Assembly: GCA_000733355.1 (NCBI GenBank)
Contig: JNVV01000049.1
Location: forward strand, 76,742-140,741
Source: Falciphora oryzae
Lineage: Eukaryota; Ascomycota; Sordariomycetes; Magnaporthales; Magnaporthaceae
Direction: 5' to 3'
Length of the DNA stretch: 64,000 bases
Position 1 is the first letter of the stretch; each line of letters starts with the position of its first letter. The notes below the pieces were generated by a model that saw only the letters and a program-made list of their open reading frames with translations, was not told the DNA's origin and did no database searches. Below are positions 33,171 to 43,786 of the stretch, piece by piece. The position numbers and the translations under genes were made by a program.

Positions 33171-33831
33171 AAAGAAAGTAAGGGGAAGCAGGAAGAGTTG
33201 ATCTGTTAAGGCGCAAAATGGCCGACTATAAGATCCGAAAAGACAAAAGCAGCCAAACGCCAAAAACAATCCGAAAACGATCACATAAGCGATACTCCTA
33301 AGCTCTAAAAAAGACTTCCACCATTAACAAACACATTGCCGGCTTAGGCGTTAACATCGTTAAAATCCTCATTTTCCTTTCCCTCCTCGACGGCCTTTTT
33401 ATCCTTATCGTCCATTTTATCGGGAGCACTAGATAAGCTGTTACCTGCTCCTAGGAACGCCGTATCAAACATCCGCTAAGCGGCAGCACGGCCCGCCGCC
33501 TTCCGCTCAGCACTGCTTATTTCAAAGAGATTCGTATTAATTTTACCGGCTTATTCCTCCTTCCTAATAAGAATCATACATTTGGTGGTGGTGCGCCACT
33601 TCGCGAGCTCCTAAAAACAGCAAAAAAAGGGTTAGCAAAGCACCGGAGCAGCCAAAAAAAAGATCGACGTGCCTTATCGATATAATTAGGCTTAAGGAAA
33701 TACTAAGCCATAAATTTCTTGGCCGGAGCGATTGCGATTTCAGAACTATCGATCGTTAGCTTACAAAATCAGCAAACCATTGCCTAAAAGATTACCTATA
33801 CTAGCTGGCACGAATAACCAAACGCACAGGC

Positions 33832-34088
33832 CTAGCAACGGTTGCCGGCCGGCTCGGTATTAAAGCATTTAGCCCCCTTTAACTTGCCGGCCAAAAGAGA
33901 GTTGAAGCAATTCAGGCATGGGAACGATCTCTGTTTGCCCTGTGCAGGGCGCGGGCGAGCAGGCGTCTTGCCTTCCCCCTTCTTGGCACGGCTTTTTTTA
34001 ACGATACGGTCTGGGACCGTTTTGCCGCCAACCTGACCTTTGGCGACGGGCTTGTCGTTGCCAGCTCCAGTAAAGCGAATATCAACCA
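33832..34088 (-). CDS. Antisense ORF in the 3' part of the copia element, unknown
   Basis: From ATG 34088 the frame reads MVDIRFTGAGNDKPVAKG, a Lys/Arg-rich stretch (RIVKKSRAKKGEGK) and a Cys-containing end (PCLNCFNSLL, AKCFNTEPAGNRC). It is free of stops, unlike the sense-strand pol next to it. Position and strand suggest an accessory antisense gene of the element or a chance frame. I do not recognise the family. Confidence 0.3.
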
Positions 34089-34575
34089 TCGTAACGATCG
34101 AACGAGCAGCAGAAAAGCAAAGCAGAGATCGGCAGGCAGGCAAGCAGGCATAAGCAGTCAAAAAGAGGTGGTTGTAAAGAGCTAAGTCCCAGATCACAAC
34201 GATCAAAAAACCTACGGCTTTTTAAATATCCCAAGCCAGGCCCTATGAGTCATACTCGCGATCCGTTCCTTCCTATTTTGCAAATCAGCACGCACACGGC
34301 TCAATAGATCTTTATTAAGCTCATCCACCACTATTGGGAGCACTCAAGCCGCAAACACCTGATCCCACGAGCACCCCACCAGACTTTGCCCCATCTACTA
34401 TTGTTCCTATCTACAATCTTTACCTACCTCCAGCACAGTCCCTCCTTTCCTTCTTTTCCTTTGTTCTCGAAGCAAATTAACGGATCCGAATTACTTTGTC
34501 ATTAATATAGTGAGATCCCCGGATCTGGAAAACGAACAAGTGGCCGATGCACGCGCTCAAAGAAAGAACTGCCAG

Positions 34576-34808
34576 TGTTGATCCACGTGATCTAGCGCGT
34601 GCATCCAGGAAGGGCCCACGCCTCGTAAAGCAGCAAACCTACGGGCCGTGCGCTCCCACGAGCCTACAAAAGGGGATCTTCGATCCCCTTCCTGTAACTA
34701 GATTCCTTCTTCATTATGCATCAATACAAACACCTTTCCAGATCTATAAATCTTTGTTCTTTCCTTTAGGAGATCTCCGAGCCTACAGGAATAACACTCC
34801 TACCAACA
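34576..34808 (+). repeat. 3' LTR of the copia element
   Basis: Nearly identical to 27045-27277 (differences include TATAGATC to TATAAATC). Same hairpin. Confidence 0.95.
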
Positions 34809-35767
34809 AAAATCCCATATTAAACGCGATTTTTGATACTTTGCTAACTTGGCCAATTTAAAGCCAAATTTAACCAAATTTAAAAAGGTTATATTTAACT
34901 AAATAAGGAACTTATTTTAATTTTCTCAAATTTTTATTGTTACCCTTTTAAGGTTAGTTTGTAATACTGTATAATATACTGTGTATAGTGTGCGGATTAA
35001 CCTAAAGGAGTAATAATAAAAATGCGGAAAATTCAAATTATAATTTTTATAAAGTTAAATATAACTATTTAAATTTTGGTAAAATTTAGGCTTAAATTGA
35101 GCGAGTTATTTAGTTGAAAAAAACGGCGTTTAATATGAGATTTTCAAGTGTGGCACTCGGTGGTTTGTGGCACTCGGTGGTAAACCACGTTATATTTAAC
35201 TTTATAAAGATTATAATTTGAATTTTCCGCATTTTTATTATTACTCCTTTCAGGTTGATTTAGAAAATGTATACAGTGTATTACACAGTGTTGCAAACTA
35301 ACCTGAAAGGAGTAATAATAAAAATGCGGAAAATTCAAATTATAATCTTTATAAAGTTAAATATAACTGTTTTAATTTTGGTAGAATTTAGCCCCAAATT
35401 GAGCGAGTTATTTAATTGAAAAAAAACGCCGTTTAATATGGGATTTCAAAGTGCGTCACTCGCTAATATGCGTCACTCACTAATAAACCACGTTAATACG
35501 TTTTTTCATTTGTTAGTATTTATATGTAATTTGTTAACAAACACTAACAATTAAAATAAAAATCGATTTAAAAATATTACGTTATTTAAATATTTTCCTA
35601 CTATTTTTATTCACATTATTTAGCTTTTGAATTTTATAAATCCATTCGGTTTATATTTTTATAATTTTTATTGGATTTTTAAATGCTATTTGAAAAAGGT
35701 GCAAAAAGTGGATTTAGTATGGGAAAAAGTGCGCGGTCAGGTGGGTGCGCGGACGGGTGCACCGACT

Positions 35768-36988
35768 TATATGTAGCAACGACCCAGGCTTTTTTACCCC
35801 GATCCCCGCATTCTCATTTCCCCGACTAGGTTCTTCTCCGCACCCGGGATCCTCATCCAATGTGACCCCAGAATTCCGGTTTAGAAATGAGGGCATTCCC
35901 CGAAGGAAGATAGTGTGGGGGATTGCATGGGGGCAATTGACTAGATTATCCCAGGGCAGCTGGAGCTGGCGTCTGCGTATAAGCACGGTCGCTCGCACCA
36001 CTCTTTTTGGGATGCTGCGCGAAATCAAGGCAGAAACACAGAGATTGCCAAACCACCCCAAACACCCAAGTAGCTGACAAGAACCACCAGAATTTTCAGG
36101 AACATGCGGTGGTACAGAATAAGAAGCGTATCAATTCTCGCCACAGATCCCCTCGTTGATATTGGCCGGATCTGCATGCAGAGTGCTATTTATTCTACGG
36201 GACTCAGTAGACAAATGAAAGTTCTGGACGCTTGGTGAACCCTACTGAAAGCGGCAGCACCGGCTTCGCCGAAAGCCTTACCGCCCACGTCACAGCTCCA
36301 CTGTCGCCATGTTTTAGATTGCCCAGGGCGTAGACACACACTGCAGCAGTGCAGGAACGATTAGCTGAAGTGGCAGGCGAACAAGCAAATCGATGCGCCA
36401 GGTTAGGGAGTGAGTGACCCGACGCCAGAGACCCAAAGTGTACGAAAAGGCCACGTGGAGAATTTTTTCAGGCAGCCCTCCGCCGAGTAGGAAGCTGGCA
36501 GGGCAAAGCCCATGCACCTCCCCAGCCTACCGAATCCGTCCTGCCCTGGCATTGGAGAATTCTCCCGCGTCTATGGCAGGCCAGAGCAGCCATGCCAAGA
36601 CCCCGCCGTCAGCGAGTTGCCAGTTGTCGTTTATCGTGGCTTGGGAGGCGCTTGCATGGCGCCACTAGCTAGTTTGCATCGCCTCCGAAGTGTTGCAGCG
36701 TGAACGTTGGGCAGCAAAATCTCAGCCAAGCCGATAGATAGGTAGGTACCCACCCACCCACATAGATACCAGACATAACTACCAGAGCCTTTCCGGCCCA
36801 CCCAAATGGCAGTTCTCAGCGCACCACTGCTCATCTTTGGGGGAAAAAAAAACTTGGACTCATGCCTCCTCTCTCAGCTTAATTTTATGCCATAGAGGTC
36901 ACTGCGATTCCCTTCTTACCTCCTACCCAGGTACCTATACAAGTTATCGTTTTTTTTCTCTCTTTTTTTTTTCTTGCAGACATCCACC
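35768..36988. other. Intergenic and upstream region of the HET gene
   Basis: No gene recognised. A pyrimidine-rich tract ending TTCTTGCAG (36955-36979) directly before the HET start looks like a 3' splice site, so a 5' UTR intron is likely. Confidence 0.5.
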
Positions 36989-39556
36989 ATGTGGCTCTCC
37001 AGGCTTGTTGCCAGGCTCCATCGCCCCATATGGTTTTCTCGCCTCGTCGCCATGTTCCACTCTCCAAAGTCTGCAACCGAGCCACCGACTCGCCCTGAAC
37101 AAACATCTGCGACCCAGCAAAACCCCCACGCTCCCGAGCGCCAAGATCTGGATAAAGGCAAGCAACCATCCTCAGCCAGCCACGGACAAGCTCGTACTCT
37201 CCAGCAAAGCCCCAAGATAGTCCAAGATGCGGACGAAGGAAAGGAGCCATCTTTGGTCGACCAGCAAGAAAATGCCCACGCCGCCAACTATACGGATAAA
37301 GACAAGCAGCCATCACCGCTTGACCCCCAGAATTTCTCTCCCGCCCAACATAGTTCGACAGTTACCGAATCCATGGAAGCACAAGCCATCGAAACTATGG
37401 AGCCCCAAATCTCTGAAACCAGGGACAAAGGCAAGCAGCCATTACCGATCGATCCCGAAGAGGTTTCTCCTGCCCAACGAAGTTCCACAGTCACCGAAGC
37501 CATGGAAGAACAAGCTATCGAAACTATGGAGCCGCAAGTCTCTGAAACCAGGGATAAAAGCAAGCAACGCATGTCGGACTCGCTGTACTCGCCACTTTCC
37601 ACAACTCCGCCTGAGATCCGCGTCTTGGAAATCATCGACACCAAGGGAGCGAAGCTGAAATGCCAGCTGCACACCGTCGTGCTCGATGAAAACCTGAAGT
37701 TTTCCGCCCTATCGTACGTCTGGGGCAACCCCACGGACCCCAACAACCAAGCCGTGATCATCGTCAACGGCAGAGACAAAGTTGTCACAAGGTCGCTCGA
37801 ATCTGCGCTCCGACACGTCCGCAAGTCCTGGAGGCACGAGTTCCCGAAAAAGCCACTACTCTCATTCAGGCTCTGGGCAGATGCCCTTTGCATCAACCAG
37901 GATGATATCCTTGAAAAGAACCAGCAGGTCAAACTGATGGCTAGCATCTACCCCCAGGCCGAATTGGGTCTGGCGTGGCTTGGGCTTGACCAGGACGGAA
38001 CCATTCGCCTTGGTTTGGAGTCAATGCGCATGATCTTCACCGCTCTTGCCGACAGTGGCTCGTTTCCTAGGAACGGCAAAGAGGCTTTAGACCTGCTGCG
38101 AAATAGCACGGAGGTTTTCAACAACCAAGAGAATTCTTCCGATGAAGCGCAAGCTCAGGCCCCAAGATCTAGACCAGCAGCTATTCGCTACCTTTTAACC
38201 CTTCCAATTTGGCGGCGCGTCTGGATATATCAGGAGATCGTTCTGGCGCGGAAGGTACTCATGTGCACAGCATCCAGCTGTGTCGATTTGGATAATATTA
38301 TACCAGCCAACATGGTCCTCGAACTCGCCTCCCGAGACATAACCCGGTATGTTCTCACGACCCCCGGCGCAGCTGCCTTCGGGCACGCATTGATGGGTCT
38401 CGATGGTGGGCATGCTTTCACTTCCATTACTACGGTGCGCCTGCTTCGCCCAACGGAGCCCCCCACCACCATCGCGCTGCGAGGGTTCAGCTGTAAAGCA
38501 ACCGACAGGCGCGACCACGTCTTCGGCCTTCTGAGCTTGTCTAAACTGGATCTGGAACCGGACTACAACAAATCCTTCATCGAACTGCAATGCGAATTTG
38601 TCGCTGCAATTCTCTCAGCTCTGGGGACAATCGAAGACGCCCACCGCGAATTAGCCTTGCTCTGGTCAGCCATCGATCCCCCTATGGCCACTGCCGAAAA
38701 GTCACCATCATGGATCCCATTTCCGCTATCTCAGGGCACAACTCCAGCAATTGGAAATAGAATCTACCCTACATCAAATACATCAATCCGACACACCAAG
38801 TTGCTTGAAAGGCCATCAGTTATTGGTCGGACCCTGTGCCTACAGGGCGCACAACTAGGCATCGTACGGTATTTGTACGAATTAAATCACCAGCACAACT
38901 CCGACCAGTGGTGTGATGAGCGGGACAGAGCTGTCCTCCGAGCCAAGCTTCTGGAGAGGCCAATGGAGGTCTGCACTCTTAAGACAGTCGCGCGGCTGCT
39001 TTCCAGCCTGAGTCCTCCGGATCTCTATCCAAGTTTTGCCATCGGCCTCCTCAAAATGCTTGTTGGTTATGACGACGACAACGAAACGCTCCACCCAGAC
39101 GCACGCCGCCTGAAAGGGCTACTTGCGTCCCTCGGACTTGATTTCAATCCGGCAAGAATCGGCGAGTCCTCCCAAGAGATGTTAGGTCTTCTTGACTCTG
39201 GTCCAAGAAACGACCACGCGCCTGAGTTATTAGGGGGGCTGTGGGGTGATGGGATATGGAGGCCGGAAGCTGGACTGGCCACGACGCTTCCGACCCTTTT
39301 AAAATACTTTGACCTGGCCGAGATGGATGGCGACGTCCTCGGCCGGCAACTGATCCTGGTGTCGAAAGACGCTCGGGTGGGCGATTCGGTTTGTCTCCTT
39401 TGTGGGAGCGAAAATCCGGTTGTGCTGCGCAAGCACTCTCGGCAGGAGTGGCGGCTAGTTGGTAAAGGTGGGATTGCTGGATTTCGAGAAGGGACTTTTG
39501 TCGAGGAGATGGAGCTTCCCGAAGAGATGGAGGTTGAACAGTTTGTATTGGTGTGA
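36989..39556 (+). CDS. HET-domain (heterokaryon incompatibility) protein
   Basis: 855 aa from ATG 36989; there is an in-frame TTG but no ATG before it. The N-terminus has a duplicated MWLSRLVARLH / WFSRLVAMFH motif. About residues 55-195 form a low-complexity region with DKGKQPS-like units, including a roughly 44-residue unit present twice (SPAQHSSTVTESMEAQAIET and SPAQRSSTVTEAMEEQAIET). The HET domain follows (about 225-430): LKFSALSYVWGNPTDP, LWADALCINQDDILEKNQQV, AELGLAWLGL, PIWRRVWIYQEIVLARKV. Then come RRDHVFGLLSL and a C-terminal region with VGDSVCLLCGSENPVVLRKH and LVGKGGIAGF, normal for the family. HET proteins trigger cell death on recognition of non-self. Intact single exon. Confidence 0.92.
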   Translation: MWLSRLVARLHRPIWFSRLVAMFHSPKSATEPPTRPEQTSATQQNPHAPERQDLDKGKQPSSASHGQARTLQQSPKIVQDADEGKEPSLVDQQENAHAANYTDKDKQPSPLDPQNFSPAQHSSTVTESMEAQAIETMEPQISETRDKGKQPLPIDPEEVSPAQRSSTVTEAMEEQAIETMEPQVSETRDKSKQRMSDSLYSPLSTTPPEIRVLEIIDTKGAKLKCQLHTVVLDENLKFSALSYVWGNPTDPNNQAVIIVNGRDKVVTRSLESALRHVRKSWRHEFPKKPLLSFRLWADALCINQDDILEKNQQVKLMASIYPQAELGLAWLGLDQDGTIRLGLESMRMIFTALADSGSFPRNGKEALDLLRNSTEVFNNQENSSDEAQAQAPRSRPAAIRYLLTLPIWRRVWIYQEIVLARKVLMCTASSCVDLDNIIPANMVLELASRDITRYVLTTPGAAAFGHALMGLDGGHAFTSITTVRLLRPTEPPTTIALRGFSCKATDRRDHVFGLLSLSKLDLEPDYNKSFIELQCEFVAAILSALGTIEDAHRELALLWSAIDPPMATAEKSPSWIPFPLSQGTTPAIGNRIYPTSNTSIRHTKLLERPSVIGRTLCLQGAQLGIVRYLYELNHQHNSDQWCDERDRAVLRAKLLERPMEVCTLKTVARLLSSLSPPDLYPSFAIGLLKMLVGYDDDNETLHPDARRLKGLLASLGLDFNPARIGESSQEMLGLLDSGPRNDHAPELLGGLWGDGIWRPEAGLATTLPTLLKYFDLAEMDGDVLGRQLILVSKDARVGDSVCLLCGSENPVVLRKHSRQEWRLVGKGGIAGFREGTFVEEMELPEEMEVEQFVLV

Positions 39557-39622
39557 TGGGACGGCGGAAGGGCCAATATTGCGAAGCGAGAGCTAGGTAG
39601 CGTAAACGTGATGAGAATCTAA

Positions 39623-39873
39623 GGGCGTGTTTGGTGGTAAAGGTGTTTTTTGTTTTTTCCATACAAAAGCTATAAACCGACGGTTTTTTCCGAATTTAAA
39701 TCTGATGTAATTTTTGCAAAACTTGATAAAAACAAATTTTTAACTGTTAATTAGTTTTTTTTTAACCAAACGTTTTAAGCTTTTAAATGCACTTGTTGGT
39801 AAAGGGGTTTCCAAGCACCAAAAAACTAGCAAAAAACAAAAAACCAAAAAATCATTTACCACCAAACCTGCCC
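39623..39873. mobile_element. Tourist-like (PIF/Harbinger) MITE, 251 bp
   Basis: Terminal inverted repeats GGGCGTGTTTGGTGGTAAA and GGGCAGGTTTGGTGGTAAA (reversed at the right). Flanked by the 3-bp duplication TAA (39620-39622, 39874-39876). AT-rich, noncoding. Both the terminal sequence type and the TAA duplication are those of PIF/Harbinger MITEs. Confidence 0.88.
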
Positions 39874-40460
39874 TAATAGGGGATATTCATGTCAACGGCG
39901 TCATTACATATAGCTGGAATAATTACTGAAAGAATCTACTCCTCAAGAACCAGTTCATTATAGAAATTTTACAACAGAAGTGTAAGTTCCACGGAAATTC
40001 GCCGCCGAATTTGGCTGGCGCTGGTCGCCGATTCAGGCGGCATTTTGCCCTGGATGCCAAGCCCAAGTCCGCCATGGTTGATACACGTACGCCCTACCGT
40101 CTCCTTATTGTGATGCTTACAATAGCACCCTCTTCCGGCAAAAGCTCAGGCTATCGATCTCAAAGTTAGCGAGGTGCCGTTCGATATTAAAACTACATAA
40201 AGCCCACTTTGGTCTCCTCTAGAAGTTCGCTCATTCATAAGGAGTTAACCTCATCACATTTTCGAACCATCCTTTCAAACCATCGAACCTACTTCGCCTT
40301 CCTTACACTATCCACATCACACACTAGTTTTCTCTCCTCCACGTTTGTTTGATGGATCCTGACCTGCCACAATCTCATTTCCCTCGACTCATTTTCTCGC
40401 ATCATTTTACCGTCCATCTCCCAACAACTTTATCACTTGCTAAGCTCTCCAATATCAACT
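39874..40460. other. Spacer upstream of the DUF3435 pseudogene
   Basis: No gene recognised. Confidence 0.4.
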
Positions 40461-42806
40461 ATGGGCGTCAAACCCAGCCAAAAGGGTGATGTCGAGCATT
40501 CGGCCGAGCATTACCAACGACGTCGTGAAAAGTTGGTTGATCGAGGAACCGTAAAGAAGCCACATTCTGACTCCACAAAGATTAACAAATACGGAGTATT
40601 GTGCAAATGGACAAAGTAAGCAACACTTCACTCGAAAACAAATTATTTTAAACGATAAGAACCTAATAATCTTTTCAAACATTGCGAGCTACTTGGCAAA
40701 AACAAACTGGAACATATCAAACAATCGATTAAAGAAGACCTTATGGTTTTTCTTAAATGGATGCTCGACGACTACAAAAAAATCCGGAAAAGAAGTACAA
40801 TCCACGAATATAAAAGGGTTTTTGCCATACTATACCACGATGCCGTCGGCTGTGCTATAGCGGACAATGTAAACGAGGAGCTTAACGACGTAAATGAACA
40901 GGCAACCAAAGGAAAACCGAAAAAGCGCAAAATAACTAACGACATCTCTCTAGCTCAGTTCATCAATGGCTACCTTACAGCAACGTACGGCCTGGACAAA
41001 ACACCCAAAGAAAAGCCCGTTATGAACGTCGACGACCTTTTCCTTGTCCTTCATCACCATTAGGTTTTCGATACGTCGGTATTTCCAAACGAAAGGCAAA
41101 GGCTACAGCTTTCGCTTTTGCTCCTTTTCCAAGCATATACTGCTTCAAAACCGGGAGCGTTGGTATGCAAGCGAACAACCCGTGAAAACCTTAAAATGCA
41201 TGATATGGAAAGCGAAAGCGGGACTAAAGGCAGCATATCCGACCAAACTGGCCTGGAATTAGCGGAAGTCAAAACTCTCTGTTACAAAAACGTTACGATC
41301 CTTTTATTACCAAATCCAAATGGTCGAAATGTCCTTGCCATGGAAGTTACGCTTAAGTTCACAAAAGGATGGGAAAGGCGCCCCAATCCGTAAGTACAAA
41401 ACTTGCCATCAAATCTTATAGCACTAAAAGCTAACAGCCTTTAGCAAAACATTTATCCTCACAGAAATGGACACGCTTATTTTCGACGCGATCATGCATA
41501 TAATTGTTATCGGCATACTCGACAACGCATTCGAAGCCAACATTAATTCGGTAAATAAAATATATCGTCTTAGCGTTCTACCACCCCGCCGCAACTACGT
41601 CTTCCGTTAGAAAAAAAAATGGATGGATATTCCCATTTTCCGCCAAGCTGTAAAAACAAAAAACGGGTACAAAACTTCAAAAGCCGAAGCTTTGCATTAT
41701 CACACCTACCTCTACACCCTCCAACGACTCGGCATCAATGCGGGATTCATGCAGCTGCTAATATCCTATATAATTCGACGTAGGGCTAGAAAAGCCGTAA
41801 AAGGTAGGAAACATATACACCCAACATTTTCAACCCAAAGTACTAACAACCTTAAGCCGTTGCTACACAAGCTCAACTGCAACAGGTTATAAGCCATCAA
41901 AATGCCGGTACCTACTAGGCCTATATCAATTCAAAAATTCAATGCCACGTTAAGGCAGCTTTCCTTAGCCGGCCATCGAATTAAGCCCTATTCAAAGCAG
42001 TTACGCATATAAATCGCTACGTCGATCCTCGGGCACCGACAGGACTCACCGCCAAACAAGTCTCCAAGTTGCGACTTCATCCGGAAATGCAAAAGCGACA
42101 AAAGCTTCTAAACTTCCTCTCTCAACAAATCAAATCGGACTTAAAGACGATCACAAAAGCACAAGCGGCCAACACGGAGCTATACCAACTATACCAACAA
42201 GCGAAGAAAGCTTTCGATTCCGTAAAAAATGCGTTAAAAAAAGCAGCGCAAAGAAATGCGCGGCAACACTTTTTCAGCAACATCAACACGCAAGATATCA
42301 ACAAACAGCTTCAAAGCGCCACATGTAAGTTGGGCTTTGGCTTCGTCGACTAGGAACAGCCCGAAATCGAACACGTTTTGGAAAAGCGCAAAAAGGTCGC
42401 CGATATTATCTGCAAAAATTTATCGCAGCTAAACAAAAATGCTGAGGTGGAGCATCGAGTCACCGCTAAAAACGCTATGCTTTCTCTCTGCCGCAAAAAG
42501 AAGCCGCAACGGAAACGAATGCTTGCTCAAAAAATTCGCGATAGGGGGCAGGGCCCTGGGCGTTTGCAAAATACTCGGAGCTATGCTAAAACACAGTGCT
42601 GTTTTTGCATCCGAAATGGCGATAATCGTCACTTTTCTTCTGTATACAAGACGAAGGACCATGTGGAGATTCACTTGGCGACATTTGATGCATACGGTGA
42701 AATTCCTTGTCCAAAACTAGGATGCTGCCAAAAGTTGCAAAGTTACATTGCATTTAAAGCCTATGCTGCTTTAACGCATAATTATGATATTTTCCGAAGG
42801 CTTTAA
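40461..42806 (+). pseudogene. DUF3435 tyrosine recombinase (Starship-captain family), inactivated
   Basis: ATG at 40461, a probable intron from 40617 (GTAAGC), then FLKWMLDDYKKIRKRSTIHE, SLAQFINGYLTATYGLDKTP and KEKPVMNVDDL. A TAG (TGG in relatives) precedes VFPNERQRLQL and FQAYTASKPGALV, where the catalytic Arg of the usual TATRPGAL is Lys. After LLLPNPNGRNVLAMEVTLKF comes an intron near 41392. Then IPIFRQAVK, LHYHTYLYTLQRLG and SYIIRRRARKAV (H/R box) are followed by QQVISHQNAGTY and AYINSKIQCHVKAAFLSR in another frame. The C-terminus has the helical segment and the CCFC...HLATF zinc-finger-like region of the family. At least four breaks. DUF3435 proteins mobilise giant Starship elements; no boundaries of such an element were found. 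Confidence 0.8.
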
Positions 42807-43701
42807 GTATGTTTTACTTTTCATTTTTAACAAAAAATTATTGTGTATTAGCTTAGCGTTGTTACCGGGACATTGTCGAGATATTTATTACGCATTGAGT
42901 TGGAAAACAAATATTCAGGATTCAACTTTAACGTGACATTTACAAACCGGCGCGCGGAATATATATAAATATTAAGCTAAAGAGGAGAAGAGAGGTTAAA
43001 GGGGAAGGTGTTGCCGAGGGCCGTATCTTTATGCTATCAGTTTTGCCTTATCTAAGCTCCAGCCAATCAGTTATCAACTTTATCAACCACTACTCGTGGT
43101 GCCGTGCCATAACACTGAAAGCAGGTCTGCTGCCTGCAGGCCTGTCGCGTGCCTCCCGTTGGGAGCCCCGTTGGTTGCCATAACGGCTAGCAACTCGCTC
43201 ACCGCCCTCTGTAACTTGCTCATCGCCTTCTAGAATTCGTCTACCGCCTTTTATGAATTTGCTTACCGCTTTTGGTGATTCCAATACTTTTTATAACTTA
43301 TTCACCACCTCACCACCTTTGGCTATAATTTTAATCTAAATAACGCGTGGAAATCTTCCCCGGGAGGTTTTACGCTGTTTGGGGGCACATTATCTGTAGG
43401 GCTGCGCTTGTAGGCGTACAATAGCAGGGCTGCGAATGGCAAACCTGCAAGTGTAAAGGCGTAGGGTAAACATAAATGGTTGCTTGCCCTCCAGTTTTTT
43501 AAGGGGGAGATTTATATATGTTGCTTTGGCGGCCTTCGGCTGTCAAGCCGTGAACCTTCCCTTTATAGGCTTTGAAGCCTAGCATAGGTTTTTGATTTCG
43601 CTTAAAGGCTGAACTATACTCGTGCAGCCCTTGGAGCTTCTTTCACAGGCTCTTTTATCCTGTAGTTCTTGCCTGCGAGGCGGTTACCACGTGCGGTGTT
43701 A
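42807..43701. repeat. Spacer with degenerate satellite-like repeats
   Basis: Around 43180-43330 short units of the type ACCGCCTTTTRTAACTTGCTC recur imperfectly. They resemble the array at 45453-45800 on the other side of the pogo element, so the pogo probably landed in one array. The rest has no gene. Confidence 0.5.
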
Positions 43702-43786
43702 AGTCGGGTGACCCCCTGTCCGCCACCCAAAATGAATCGGATCCTGTCCAAACCCAGCGCATTCGACCGCGTTTTTCTGCCTCAAT

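Larger units (their letters stand above)
27045..34808 (+). mobile_element. Ty1/copia retrotransposon, 7764 bp, RIP-damaged
   Basis: Two 233-bp LTRs (27045-27277, 34576-34808) that start TGTTGATCCACG and end CTACCAACA. Flanked by target duplication AAAAT (27040-27044, 34809-34813). Domain order gag, protease, integrase, reverse transcriptase, RNase H marks it as copia. The near-identity of the LTRs contrasts with heavily stopped internal frames. Confidence 0.95.
26960..35190. mobile_element. Foldback element P4 with 17-bp iterons (contains the copia element)
   Basis: Flanked by TA (26958-26959, 35191-35192). Ends start ACGTGGTTCA or ACGTGGTTTA. The left end has four iterons of CACCGAGTGCCACAAAC (26971-27037) and the right end has two. 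Next is GAAAATCCCATATTAAACGC. The interior at 34809-35190 is a diverged palindrome of the P3 type (AAAATGCGGAAAATTCAAAT shared). Noncoding. Confidence 0.85.
26830..35493. mobile_element. Foldback element P3 with 17-bp iterons (contains P4)
   Basis: Flanked by TA (26828-26829, 35494-35495). Ends start ACGTGGTTTA. Two 17-bp iterons lie on the left (TTAGTAAGTGACGCATA and TTAGCGAGTGACGCACT at 26840-26873) and two on the right. Next is GAAATCCCATATTAAACGGC. After removing P4 it is about 433 bp and palindromic, with a loop around 35265-35300. Noncoding. Confidence 0.85.
25636..35767. mobile_element. Outer element P2 (pogo-like ends, palindromic arms)
   Basis: Ends read AGTCGGTGCACC inward from both sides and are flanked by TA (25634-25635, 35768-35769). 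The left arm (25636-25757 plus 26716-26829) and the right arm (35494-35767, reversed) match, so without insertions P2 is a palindrome of about 0.5 kb. A LINE fragment replaced part of the left arm, and P3 sits at the axis. The terminal sequence resembles that of the pogo element at 43702 (AGTCGGGTGACC). Confidence 0.75.

Noticed and set aside
36000..43000. A complete Starship element
   Set aside because: Only a broken DUF3435 gene was seen; no terminal repeats, insertion site or coherent cargo could be defined in the window.
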